Position numbers and translations under genes: made by a program
Assembly (NCBI GenBank): GCA_021801705.1
Contig: JAJYXP010000003.1
Location: forward strand, 1-41,414
DNA length: 41,414 nucleotides
Direction of reading: 5' to 3'
DNA from: Pseudomonadota bacterium
GTDB lineage: Bacteria; Pseudomonadota; Gammaproteobacteria; Burkholderiales; Sulfuricellaceae
Notes under the pieces: generated by a model
The model's input: the letters and a program-made list of their open reading frames with translations, nothing else
Databases searched by the model: none
Told to the model about the DNA's origin: nothing
Part shown: in pieces, positions 24,377-32,945 of the stretch
Layout of the letters: the number at the start of each line of letters is the position of its first letter
How positions within the stretch are numbered: the first letter of the stretch is position 1

Positions 24377-26089
24377 CTATCCCTTGGATTGCTGTGGATT
24401 CTGCGCGTCCATCAAATCCACTTTCTTGTACATCCATCCACCCACATACAGTGTCACCCCAAGAATCACCAGGGAACCAATCCGAACTAGCGGGGTGGCA
24501 CTGGACAGATCGAACAACAAAACCTTGGCTGACGAGGCGGCGAAGATCAGCAGGGAAGACTTGCCGAGCACCTTGTCATTGTACTTAAAGGCGAGCGCCA
24601 AGCAGGCGAGGCCGATTGCGCCCCAAGCAAGCGATACCGCCAGTCGCCCGTCAAAGATTTGCACTGCGGCACCCATCAACGCCACATGGCCCGCATACAA
24701 AGCGGGGAGGGCGAGACTTGCCAGACTGGGCAGGCGTCTGAGGAGGTGGTAGGCAAGGTAAAGCTCGGCCGCATAGAGCAGCGCCAATAGATCGTGCCCC
24801 GGAACCGACTCGATGTTGGAATTGAAGATCACCCGCAGGTAGTTAATGGCGAACACGATCCCGATCAGCACCCGGACCGGCCATGTCACCGATGCATTCT
24901 CCCGAGAAAGAAGATAAACGACCACGGCTGGTAGCAGAAGCACGCCGACCCAGGGCGCGAATTCATACGGAACCATCTCCATATAACCGGCGTGAAACAG
25001 CGCCAGCGAAGCATAGGCCCCCACCAACAGCGAGCCCGATTCCAGCGGATTATCCATGGTTTTTCTGGCAATGAGGTATGCCAGCAGCAATACCGCGGCG
25101 CTCCCCAGCGCAATCCATGGCGCCATCACCGGGAGATGGCTTTGCAGCAGCGAATACTGCAGCGCGTAGAAAATCAGCAGCAATGGCAGGTGGGCGAGTG
25201 CCTCGTCATTCTCCATGGGACGGTCATGTCGAATAGAGAATCCGAGCGCGCCACCAAGAAAGATGACGAACTGAATCACCTGAAAGGAAAATGCTGCCAC
25301 CCATTCGCCCGGCGACAGATGCGTCCACAGAAAGTTAAAACCCAGTAGCGCCATATAGGCGGCTAATAGATAGGCACGTCGATTGCCGATCCAGAGGGAG
25401 TAGATGCAAAACAGCATGCTCCAGGCCGAGAAATAAACCGCCAGATCTATCACCGAACCGGCCAAAGCATACAATAGAAACGGCGCCGAATAGGAGCCCA
25501 CAACCGCAAACAACCCATAGAGCTCGCTCTCAAAGAGCTTACCCAGCCACAACGCGCCAAGGCAGGTCACGATCACCGCGCCAGTCGCTAGATGGGTGCC
25601 GATCAAGTGGTAGTAGAGGTGCGCCCCGTAAATTGAAAGAAACAGCACCACCAAGCCGCCGGCCGGTAGCAGACTTGCATACTCGCGGTCGGAAGCGCGT
25701 AACCGCAGCCCTGCAGCGATCAGGGAAAAACCGCTCAAGACCGCGAGCACAAGCTGTCGCTCCGGCGTTAGCCAGCCCGCGTCCAGTGCCAGGCGAATCA
25801 GGTAGGCCATCGCCAGCACCAGCGCCGTCGCGCCGGTCCAGCCGAGAATCTGGGTCACGGGAAGCGCGTGCTTCTCGTGCTGTTGGACAGCCCCAGACCG
25901 CCGTGCTGGTGGTTGCGCGGGGATGGTCGGTGGCATCCTCTCCTTGCGTCTTTCAGCCTGAGATTCGGCGGCGTCCGGAGCGGACATGTCCGCTCCGGCT
26001 CTTTTTGCAGGGGGCATCCCCATGATCAGCCCCTCCACCCTATCCAGCCGGTTTTCGATTTGAGCTAATCGTTCCTCGATTGTTCTCAT
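24377..26089 (-). CDS. DUF2339 polytopic membrane protein
   Basis: 570 residues. An N-terminal coiled coil (EERLAQIENRLDRVEGLI, residues 4-21), a Pro/Ala-rich linker to about 75, then some 14 hydrophobic segments to the C-terminus (for example LGWTGATALVLAMAYLIRLA; SLVILGVTLYVGGWMYKKVD at the end). This layout fits the DUF2339 family, whose function is unknown. It is last in the minus-strand lipid cluster, separated from the PLD gene by a 332-nt gap that contains a remnant of an lplT-like gene. Confidence 0.8.
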   Translation of the reverse strand: MRTIEERLAQIENRLDRVEGLIMGMPPAKRAGADMSAPDAAESQAERRKERMPPTIPAQPPARRSGAVQQHEKHALPVTQILGWTGATALVLAMAYLIRLALDAGWLTPERQLVLAVLSGFSLIAAGLRLRASDREYASLLPAGGLVVLFLSIYGAHLYYHLIGTHLATGAVIVTCLGALWLGKLFESELYGLFAVVGSYSAPFLLYALAGSVIDLAVYFSAWSMLFCIYSLWIGNRRAYLLAAYMALLGFNFLWTHLSPGEWVAAFSFQVIQFVIFLGGALGFSIRHDRPMENDEALAHLPLLLIFYALQYSLLQSHLPVMAPWIALGSAAVLLLAYLIARKTMDNPLESGSLLVGAYASLALFHAGYMEMVPYEFAPWVGVLLLPAVVVYLLSRENASVTWPVRVLIGIVFAINYLRVIFNSNIESVPGHDLLALLYAAELYLAYHLLRRLPSLASLALPALYAGHVALMGAAVQIFDGRLAVSLAWGAIGLACLALAFKYNDKVLGKSSLLIFAASSAKVLLFDLSSATPLVRIGSLVILGVTLYVGGWMYKKVDLMDAQNPQQSKG

Positions 26090-26421
26090 GATGTGACCCC
26101 GTAATGTTTGCCTGGAGTTGCTCGGTCGCTACCACGCCAATAGTGCAATGCCTGTCAGCACCAACACACCAAACCTTGCCTCCGCCTGAAATTTAAGCAG
26201 GGGAGTAATTTACAGGGGTCAGTTTTGCGTGGAAATGGCTACTAAAAGTAGGGCGGTTCTGAGTGGCCGTCAACACTCTTGCATCTGCCGCTGGATCACC
26301 GTCCTCGCCAGCCCGCAGTTAACATGATGGTACGATAGTTATCAACCATCCGTATAACCGCTTTTACCCCGCGCCTTTATTGTGTATGGCGGAGCCAGTA
26401 TTTTTATCTCGGCAATAATAT
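26090..26421. other. 332-bp gap between PLD and DUF2339 genes
   Basis: Contains the lplT-like remnant at 26128-26180. The remaining 26181-26421 shows no open frame of note, no strong hairpin and no RNA gene that I recognise. A promoter for the DUF2339 gene would have to lie here. Confidence 0.5.
26128..26180 (-). pseudogene. fragment of the 3' end of an lplT-like transporter gene
   Basis: The minus strand here matches the end of lplT (35438-35490) at roughly 80 percent of positions and still reads FGVLVLTGIALLAW against FGALVLTGIALLAWW in LplT. The next codon is TAG in place of TGG. No upstream part of the gene is present. It indicates that a second lplT-like gene once preceded the DUF2339 gene. 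Confidence 0.65.
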
Positions 26422-27924
26422 TCATAACAATGGCTTGATGGGCAACGTTTGCCAGAACCGTACTTTGTTGCGTTTGGAGATGGGTACGTATTGATCTGGC
26501 TGGTCGGTCGCCGCGTTCCAACTGTTGCCTGGCCGCATATCGGTTTCGATCTTCGCCTCTACAGCGCGCGCCAGACCTTCATTATGGACGATCACTCCCA
26601 CCTCGGTATTGAGATTCTCCGAACGCGGGTCAACATTGAACGTGCCGATATAGACGACCTTCGAATCCACCACCATGGTCTTGGCGTGTAGCGCGAATAC
26701 AGGAGGTTTGTCTTTCATCGTCACGACTTGCTGCATCAACTGGCGCTGCGCCTCGGGATCGGGTTTGTATTCATAAATTTCCAATCCCATCTTGAGCAAG
26801 ATGTCGCGCTGCTTGCGATAGCCACTGAAGGCCTGAAGGTTATCGGTAGAGGCCAGCGAATTGGTATTGATGCGCACGCGCACGCCGCGCGCAGTAGTCT
26901 TCCTGAACAGCGCCATGGCCTTGTCGGAGAGCACCAGATAAGGCGACTGGATAACGATATGATCGCGGGCTCCCTCGACCAATTGCGCCAGAGCTGTCGT
27001 GGTCAATCCGCCGCCACCAAAACTCATCCAGTTCTTATTTTTGCCCGGAAGGTCGCTGATGAATTTTGCGTCACCCCAGACCACCTCTTCAGCCAGACGT
27101 GGAAACGAGGAGGGCGTGGCCTCTATGGCAGCGTGCACCTCGGGCGCAAAGTTATCCGGTGAATTTGCATATTCATGCAACTCGCGATAAATCCGCTTGA
27201 TCTCCTCATCGTCCACGCGCACATTCTTCTGCATCAGCCCGAGGCCATCGTAGAGCGCCTCCACGCTCACGCTCAGCTCGCTGCCCCAGAAGCGATCGAA
27301 ACTCGCTTGCATCGTCTTGACCACCTCTCCCAGCAGTAGCGCATCCCGGTCCCGGAAATTGTATTCATGGTTGTAATCGAAGTACTCATTGGCCATATTG
27401 CGGCCGCCAGTGATGGCCAGCTTGCCGTCAACGATGAAGGTCTTGTCGTGCATGCGCTGGTTCACACCGCGAAAATCTTTGACCACATTCAGCGCCCGCT
27501 TGTGTAACGGCGTGCCGACCGAATGCTGCGGATTGTAGATACGGATATCAATGTTCGGGTGTTTCGCCAGTGCAAGCAGGGATTTGTCCGGTGCATCGAT
27601 GAGCAGATCGTCCACGATAACGCGCACCCGAACACCACGATCCGCGGCGCGTAGCAGCGCCTCCGTGGCCAGGATGCCGATGTTGTCGGTGCTCCAAATG
27701 AAGTATTGCACCTCGATCGAATTCTGGGCATGGTCGGCCAGCCAGGCACGGGCCACCAGCGCCTCCATGCCCGTGTCCAGTACATAAACGCCGCTCTGCC
27801 CCACATGGGAGGCAATCTGCCTATCGACAAAGGCCATAGGCGCATCCAGCGCAGCACGCCCGGACAAGGGGAGCCATACACACAGACTGAACAGTACAGC
27901 AACCAGCAATCGTTTCAACTTCAT
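26422..27924 (-). CDS. exported phospholipase D / cardiolipin synthase-like protein
   Basis: 500 residues, with an N-terminal signal peptide (KLKRLLVAVLFSLCVWLPLS to about Ala25). Two PLD motifs: HDKTFIVDGKLAITGGRN (H159, K161, D166) and HAKTMVVDSKVVYIGTFN (H413, K415, D420), each followed by Asn and a Glu/Asp. Size and spacing resemble ClsC-type cardiolipin synthases, which join phosphatidylglycerol with another phospholipid, but a phospholipase or headgroup-exchange role is equally possible. The signal sequence points to the periplasm. Follows the YiiX-like gene by 10 nt. Confidence 0.85.
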   Translation of the reverse strand: MKLKRLLVAVLFSLCVWLPLSGRAALDAPMAFVDRQIASHVGQSGVYVLDTGMEALVARAWLADHAQNSIEVQYFIWSTDNIGILATEALLRAADRGVRVRVIVDDLLIDAPDKSLLALAKHPNIDIRIYNPQHSVGTPLHKRALNVVKDFRGVNQRMHDKTFIVDGKLAITGGRNMANEYFDYNHEYNFRDRDALLLGEVVKTMQASFDRFWGSELSVSVEALYDGLGLMQKNVRVDDEEIKRIYRELHEYANSPDNFAPEVHAAIEATPSSFPRLAEEVVWGDAKFISDLPGKNKNWMSFGGGGLTTTALAQLVEGARDHIVIQSPYLVLSDKAMALFRKTTARGVRVRINTNSLASTDNLQAFSGYRKQRDILLKMGLEIYEYKPDPEAQRQLMQQVVTMKDKPPVFALHAKTMVVDSKVVYIGTFNVDPRSENLNTEVGVIVHNEGLARAVEAKIETDMRPGNSWNAATDQPDQYVPISKRNKVRFWQTLPIKPLL

Positions 27925-27934
27925 CTATCGCATC

Positions 27935-29473
27935 CTACCGATTTTCGTCAGCCAAGCGTGCTTGCCGCTGCTCATCTTTCAGCCCGACCAGTTTTCGGTA
28001 TAGCGCCACCCCGGCAGCATCGTCTCCTTTCCGGTAGGCCAGCCTGCCGTCGTGGGCAAAAAGTGTGAGCTCAAGAGGATCGGATGGGTTGCCAGCAGCG
28101 CGCTTGGCGATGTCGTCGGGGGAAATGGTAAAACTGGTGAAAACCTGCTTGGTGACAAAATCGACTTGAGGGTAGGCGACGTAGACAAGCTCGGAACAGA
28201 CGATGGTTTCGGTAGTATTCACGTCAAAATTGAAATCATAGCGTTTGCCAAAGTTGCTGAGTGCCAGATCGATCGAATCCCTTATTGAGTCCTGAGTCAA
28301 TCGATACGCTCGCAGTACGGCAATGTCATCGATGTTCATGAAATGTTCCAGGGTATTGAGCACCACGCCGCCGCGCAGGGCTTCCAGCACCACGTGCCCT
28401 GAACGGATCTGTTCCAGGTGTTTTTGGATTAATGGCAAATCAAGAGCGCCGATAGCCCGCAACTGTTCCGTTGTCCCAATATAAATTGCTGCATGGCCGA
28501 AGTGCCCCGGAATGGTCTTATCTGTCAGCGCAAAGGGCGTTTTCTCCAGCAGGATGTCGCCAGGCTGAAGCGTTTCTGACAACATTGCATAAAAATCGCG
28601 GTCGTTTTTGAGTTTCCCATCACGCCAGCGCACCATGCCAAGGGTATTGCCAACAATCTGTGAGGTAAGGAATTTCAACTTGCCCACCTGCTGAACTGAA
28701 TCGACGACAGAGCGTTGCAAGAGAATGCCAAGTTGATCAGTGATCTTCTGGAAGGCGTCATCACCCCCAAATTTCTTGCGCGCCGGGCTGTTCGCCACGA
28801 ATTCATAGAGCGTTCTCAGGCTCTTGTCAGCCTTGCCCATGTGCTGGGCGATCGCTTCCTGGTTGTTTTGAAAGAACCGGATCGCATCAGTCATGGAGGT
28901 GCGATATGTCAGCGAATTGGCTCGAAGCAACGAGTCTTCGTAAAAATTTTTCCCCACGCCTGACTCAGGATAAGCCTCGTTAAGTTTGCTGCGCAGCACA
29001 TGATCGCCGGAGAAATTCTTCTGCATGAATTGTGCATTGTCGAATAAGGTCAGCGCCGCCGACATCGAAATGAGGATGGAGTCGATCCGCTCGTCATCGC
29101 CCAATCGATCATCCACCCGATAGAGCGCATTGCGGTGCAGCAGCGCATACTGAAACAGTGAGGTGCGTATGGCGTTGGCTTCAGTAATTTCCCTGGCGAT
29201 ACGAACAGAAAAAGAAGCGGGCAGCGCGCCCTTGTGCGCTTCGATAGCTTGGCTGGCCTCGTCGACAAAACGTGGGATTTTCTCTTGTAACGCCTTGGAT
29301 CGAGCTATCAGGGCAATGACCTGCTCGGCTTCTGCCTGATGTGTCGCATGGGCATCACGCTCCGGGCTCGCCGTTTTAACGGGCTCATCAGATGAAAACG
29401 CCAACGCGGGAAACATTGTTTCCAGAGCCAGAAAAACCGCAGTCGACAAGACGCGTGAAGTCAGAGTTTTCAT
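27935..29473 (-). CDS. exported YiiX-like permuted papain-fold enzyme
   Basis: 512 residues with signal peptide (MKTLTSRVLSTAVFLALETM...ALAFSS). Residues about 40-290 are a long helical region without recognised family. Residues about 300-450 carry the YiiX/LRAT-like permuted NlpC/P60 pattern: LQPGDILLEKTP (302-313), PGHFGHAAIYIG with His327, and ETIVCSELVYVAY with Cys426. Members act on lipid or peptide amide/ester bonds; E. coli YiiX is only about 200 residues. Start MKTL supported by length of the signal peptide. 43 nt after the cdsA-like gene. Confidence 0.75.
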   Translation of the reverse strand: MKTLTSRVLSTAVFLALETMFPALAFSSDEPVKTASPERDAHATHQAEAEQVIALIARSKALQEKIPRFVDEASQAIEAHKGALPASFSVRIAREITEANAIRTSLFQYALLHRNALYRVDDRLGDDERIDSILISMSAALTLFDNAQFMQKNFSGDHVLRSKLNEAYPESGVGKNFYEDSLLRANSLTYRTSMTDAIRFFQNNQEAIAQHMGKADKSLRTLYEFVANSPARKKFGGDDAFQKITDQLGILLQRSVVDSVQQVGKLKFLTSQIVGNTLGMVRWRDGKLKNDRDFYAMLSETLQPGDILLEKTPFALTDKTIPGHFGHAAIYIGTTEQLRAIGALDLPLIQKHLEQIRSGHVVLEALRGGVVLNTLEHFMNIDDIAVLRAYRLTQDSIRDSIDLALSNFGKRYDFNFDVNTTETIVCSELVYVAYPQVDFVTKQVFTSFTISPDDIAKRAAGNPSDPLELTLFAHDGRLAYRKGDDAAGVALYRKLVGLKDEQRQARLADENR

Positions 29474-29516
29474 TGCATTGCCTCAATATAATGTCAATAG
29501 TTCCCTTGCGTGTATC

Positions 29517-30467
29517 TTACTGCACCCACCAATAACGCACGATATGGAAAAAGATCGGTGCCGAAAAGCAGATGGAATCCACACGGTCGAGCATCCCGCC
29601 GTGGCCTTCGATCATGGAGCCCCAATCCTTGACACCGCGGTCGCGCTTGATGGCTGAAAGCACGAAGCCTCCGAAAAATCCCATGATATTGATGATGAGC
29701 GCAATGAGGCCTGCCTGCCAAGGATTGAAAGGCGTGATCCACCATAGTGTCGCCCCCACCGCAGTCGAAGTCAGCACGCCGCCGATCAGTCCTTCCAGCG
29801 TTTTGGAAGGCGAGATGGCGACGGATATTTTGTGCTTGCCGAGGAGTTTGCCCCACACGTACTGGAAAACATCGCTGGATTGCACGGTCAGGATGAGGAA
29901 AAGGATCAGCAAGACATTGCGTTCGGCGTAGCCCGGGATATCTAGTGTCAGCAGTGCTGGAACGTGTGATAGGCAATACACGCAAATCATCAGGCCCCAT
30001 TGCACTTTGGCGGCACGTTCGAGAAAGCGCGTGGTATCGCTGCCCAAGGAAGCGGAAATTGGCAGCAGCAAAAAGGCATAAACCGGGATGAGGATAGAAA
30101 ACAGGCCATACCAATCGATAACGATCAGGTAGTACTGCAATGGCAGAAAGAAAAAGAAAATCCACAGCAATACGCGATGGTCGCCGCGCCGGGTGTGGGT
30201 GAGCGAAATAAACTCACGCAGGCTCTGGAAGGAGATGAAAGCAAACAGGGCAATGACGCCGCCCTTGCCGATCCAGATCGCCCCGCCAATAAGCAGGATC
30301 ATGGCCCACCAAGCATTGATTCGGGCATTGAGATTGTCAATGACGCTGTGGGAAGCATCAGATGCCAGACGATATTTGAGTACTGCGCCAATCACGCTGG
30401 CAAACACGAGCACAGCAAAAATTCCGCCAAATACGGCGAACAAGGTATCGCTCAGGTCCATGGGCAT
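29517..30467 (-). CDS. ynbB: YnbB-like CDP-diacylglycerol synthase (CdsA family)
   Basis: 316 residues, about eight membrane segments. The CdsA signature is complete near the C-terminus: SAIKRDRGVKDWGSM followed by GHGGMLDRVDS. It would activate phosphatidic acid with CTP to CDP-diacylglycerol, the donor for CDP-alcohol phosphatidyltransferases such as YnbA nearby. It resembles E. coli YnbB more than housekeeping CdsA (SPSKTLEGLIGGV, SSDVFQYVWGK). ATG at 30467, 1 nt after the plsC stop; ATG at 30461 also possible. The longer TTG start overlaps plsC and is disfavoured. Confidence 0.88.
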   Translation of the reverse strand: MPMDLSDTLFAVFGGIFAVLVFASVIGAVLKYRLASDASHSVIDNLNARINAWWAMILLIGGAIWIGKGGVIALFAFISFQSLREFISLTHTRRGDHRVLLWIFFFFLPLQYYLIVIDWYGLFSILIPVYAFLLLPISASLGSDTTRFLERAAKVQWGLMICVYCLSHVPALLTLDIPGYAERNVLLILFLILTVQSSDVFQYVWGKLLGKHKISVAISPSKTLEGLIGGVLTSTAVGATLWWITPFNPWQAGLIALIINIMGFFGGFVLSAIKRDRGVKDWGSMIEGHGGMLDRVDSICFSAPIFFHIVRYWWVQ

Positions 30468-30468
30468 C

Positions 30469-31092
30469 TCATTCAGCAGGCGGCGCAAGGGTCAGTAAGG
30501 ATTCACGGGCACGGATCAGGAAATCGTCCCTGGCTTCGCCGAGGGTCAGGTTCAGAGCCTGCCCGAAAGTTAATGAACAAAGCAGAGGGGCCGGCACGAA
30601 TGTTCCCTTGGGCATCACCCGTCCAAGATTTTCAATCCATACCGGCACCAGTTCGATCTCCGGGTGGGCCTTGGCCAAGTGGTAAATGCCGCTCTTAAAA
30701 GGAAGCAGCGTATCTCCCAGATTGCGTGTACCTTCCGGAAATATGATCAGCGAATCGCCGTCGGCCAGCGCCGCGCCCATCAGTTCGACCGGATTGGCCT
30801 GATGCCGACTGGGCTTGCGACCGATAAGCACACCGCGGAACACCCGGTCGGCGATGTAGCGGCGCAACGCGCTGGCACGCCAATAATCGGCTCCAGCCAC
30901 CGGCCGCGTCCGGCGGCGCAGAGACGGTGGCAGCGAAGCCCAGATGAGCACGAAATCGCCGTGGCTTCGATGATTTGCAAAGTACACCCGCTGCCGCGCA
31001 TCGGGCACACTGCCACGCCACACCGCGCGCACGCCAGTGAGCAGTTTGGCAAAAACGCACAAGGCAGATGCGGCCAGATTTTCCAGTGCCAT
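30469..31092 (-). CDS. PlsC-type 1-acylglycerol-3-phosphate acyltransferase
   Basis: 207 residues. Catalytic NHRSHGDF (H-x4-D, about residues 40-47) and FPEGTR (about 118-123) define the acyltransferase family. Expected to acylate lysophosphatidic acid or another lysophospholipid on the inner membrane. Immediately upstream of the cdsA-like gene, so phosphatidic acid could be passed to it. Such a gene is not part of E. coli ynbABCD. Confidence 0.88.
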   Translation of the reverse strand: MALENLAASALCVFAKLLTGVRAVWRGSVPDARQRVYFANHRSHGDFVLIWASLPPSLRRRTRPVAGADYWRASALRRYIADRVFRGVLIGRKPSRHQANPVELMGAALADGDSLIIFPEGTRNLGDTLLPFKSGIYHLAKAHPEIELVPVWIENLGRVMPKGTFVPAPLLCSLTFGQALNLTLGEARDDFLIRARESLLTLAPPAE

Positions 31093-31105
31093 GGGTTTCC
31101 TCTTT

Positions 31106-31600
31106 CTAGCCTGCGATTGGTAGGCGCATCACCACCAGCACGGCCACCATCGACACAAACTGTATCACGAAGGCCAATATCTGCCGCCTGAGCAATTTCC
31201 CCGCGCCGCGCAGGCGGCCGTCCAGCTCCCGCACCGCTCCGCCCGAAGGCGCACGTAAGCCACAAGCAGCAATGGATTGATCGAGCGCCGCCAAATCTTC
31301 TACCAGTGCAGCCGATGCAAAGCCTTGGGTGGCGGCATCACTCCATGTCTCGGCCCAGTGGCGGAACAGGGCTTCGTCAAACGCCACGCGTAGGGCCAAT
31401 ATTTTTTGCGTGCCGCCAGCCAGGAGGGAAAGCAGCAGGCCGATGGTTGGCGGCAGCAGCAAGGGTATCCACAAGAGCGTGGCCAGGGCAAGCGCGGTCA
31501 GAGCCAGGCTCCACAGGTCGAGACTGCGCCCAAGTGCCAGTGCGGCGGCAATCGCCCGGGCACGGGCCGCTGCTGCGGCGAAGTCGAGGGGCTCAGGCAT
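31106..31600 (-). CDS. small membrane protein of unknown function in the lipid cluster
   Basis: 164 residues from the ATG at 31600, which overlaps the ynbD stop by 8 nt. An Ala-rich amphipathic N-terminus (PLDFAAAAARARAIAAALAL), two adjacent membrane segments (about 26-58), a soluble middle with Trp, Asp and Cys residues, and a last membrane segment near the C-terminus (FVIQFVSMVAVLVVMRL). No known motif. The overlap suggests that it is made together with YnbD and may be a partner subunit. Confidence 0.75.
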   Translation of the reverse strand: MPEPLDFAAAAARARAIAAALALGRSLDLWSLALTALALATLLWIPLLLPPTIGLLLSLLAGGTQKILALRVAFDEALFRHWAETWSDAATQGFASAALVEDLAALDQSIAACGLRAPSGGAVRELDGRLRGAGKLLRRQILAFVIQFVSMVAVLVVMRLPIAG

Positions 31601-32945
31601 GCAATGCTCCCGCTCTAGCAACGTGCGTCAATTCGGCGAGCGCTGCACGATGCGCTGGGCTCAATACCACTTGCGGTCGTTTTTCCCGCAGCATCGCTTC
31701 AGCCGCATCCAGATTTTGGACTCGACCCGTGAGCAACAGCCAGGCAAGTACCGCGCAGGCGCTGCGCGAATAGCCGAGTGCACAGCACACCAGCACCGGG
31801 CCATGGATACGCGATGACTCAATGAGACGCGCAGCCTCTATCAGTTGTGACACATCTGGAGGCACCATATCCAGCCAGGCCAACCCAGTGTAGCGCCAGT
31901 CGCCACGCGGCGCCGGCAGTTCGGCGGTGAAATCGCAGAGAGTGGAAAATCCTCCGCTACGCATCTCCCCTGCACTGGGCAGGCGGCCTAGCCAGACATC
32001 ATCGAGAATGTTGTCCGTCGCCAGGTGGCGGCGCGTCCACCAGCGTGAATTGAGCCACGCCCCCAACACGTAGGGCGCGAGCAGGATAGCAACCGACAAA
32101 CTGTGTCGCCCATCCTGTTTCTGAAAACCTGCCGCGCCGCTACGTGCGTAAATCAGTTCCACCAGGCCTAGCGCAGCAGCACCCCACCACAGCCACAAGG
32201 CCGCACCTCCGATACCCTGCGCAAGACCGGCCAGCACGAACGCGCCAAGCAGGTAATAAGCCGCCACCCGGAAATGCCGCGATGTTGGGACAAAATCCCC
32301 CCCGGCCAAGGGCGATTGACCTCTGTCGGGCCATAGCCACAGGCACAGCAAGCCGACCAGGATGCCCGTCGGAATATCGATGAAATGGTGCTGAAAAGTT
32401 GTCATGACCGATAACCCGATTAGTACGGCCCAAAGGTGTACCAGCATGCGCCAGGGTGCCGACACACTCGAGGCGAAGCGCACCCACAGGATAACCAGCA
32501 GGCTGATATGCAAGGACGGGGCCTGATTATAAGGCTGGTCGAACCCCATCAGGGCATCGAACATGGCACCGAACAAGCCATCGACGTGCGGGCGCTCGAA
32601 GGCGTAATGCAGGGGGAAAGCCAGGAAGAACGAAACGGAAACCAGTTGTGCGGTCAGCAGGCGCAAGGCATGGCGATCCACCTGCATGCGGCTGCGGCAA
32701 AGCAGGAAAGAAAGGCCGTAGAGCAGGTCGATGGACCAGTAGGGGAGAATGGTCCATGGCAGAAAGGGGATGTTGCGCTCCCAGTCGAAAAACACCGCAT
32801 CGGTAACCGCTTTTTCAGCAGCCAGGTGATTGCTGAAACCATAACTGAGGAAGAAAAAGGGGCCGAGAAACAGCAGCCAGGCGATGCTGCGCCCCCACAG
32901 AGGGAATCCCACCTCGATAGCGGAAGCGGGCGCCTGCTGCTTCAT
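31593..32945 (-). CDS. ynbD: YnbD-like PAP2 / dual-specificity phosphatase fusion
   Basis: 450 residues. Residues about 15-210 are a PAP2-type membrane phosphatase or transferase with PSLHISLL (143-150) and HHFIDIPTG (H186, D190), like inositol-phosphotransferase relatives. A further membrane region (225-300) leads to a cytoplasmic cysteine phosphatase with DNILDDVWLGRLPS (311-324) and CALGYSRS (C388-x5-R394). The fusion is diagnostic of E. coli YnbD. It could strip phosphate from a lipid headgroup intermediate. Start at 32945 shares one base with the ynbC stop (TGATG). Confidence 0.88.
   Translation of the reverse strand: MKQQAPASAIEVGFPLWGRSIAWLLFLGPFFFLSYGFSNHLAAEKAVTDAVFFDWERNIPFLPWTILPYWSIDLLYGLSFLLCRSRMQVDRHALRLLTAQLVSVSFFLAFPLHYAFERPHVDGLFGAMFDALMGFDQPYNQAPSLHISLLVILWVRFASSVSAPWRMLVHLWAVLIGLSVMTTFQHHFIDIPTGILVGLLCLWLWPDRGQSPLAGGDFVPTSRHFRVAAYYLLGAFVLAGLAQGIGGAALWLWWGAAALGLVELIYARSGAAGFQKQDGRHSLSVAILLAPYVLGAWLNSRWWTRRHLATDNILDDVWLGRLPSAGEMRSGGFSTLCDFTAELPAPRGDWRYTGLAWLDMVPPDVSQLIEAARLIESSRIHGPVLVCCALGYSRSACAVLAWLLLTGRVQNLDAAEAMLREKRPQVVLSPAHRAALAELTHVARAGALHA

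Noticed and set aside
24228-24437. 69-codon minus-strand frame in the gap before DUF2339
   Set aside because: No ribosome site, overlaps the DUF2339 C-terminus and the element end, no recognisable family.
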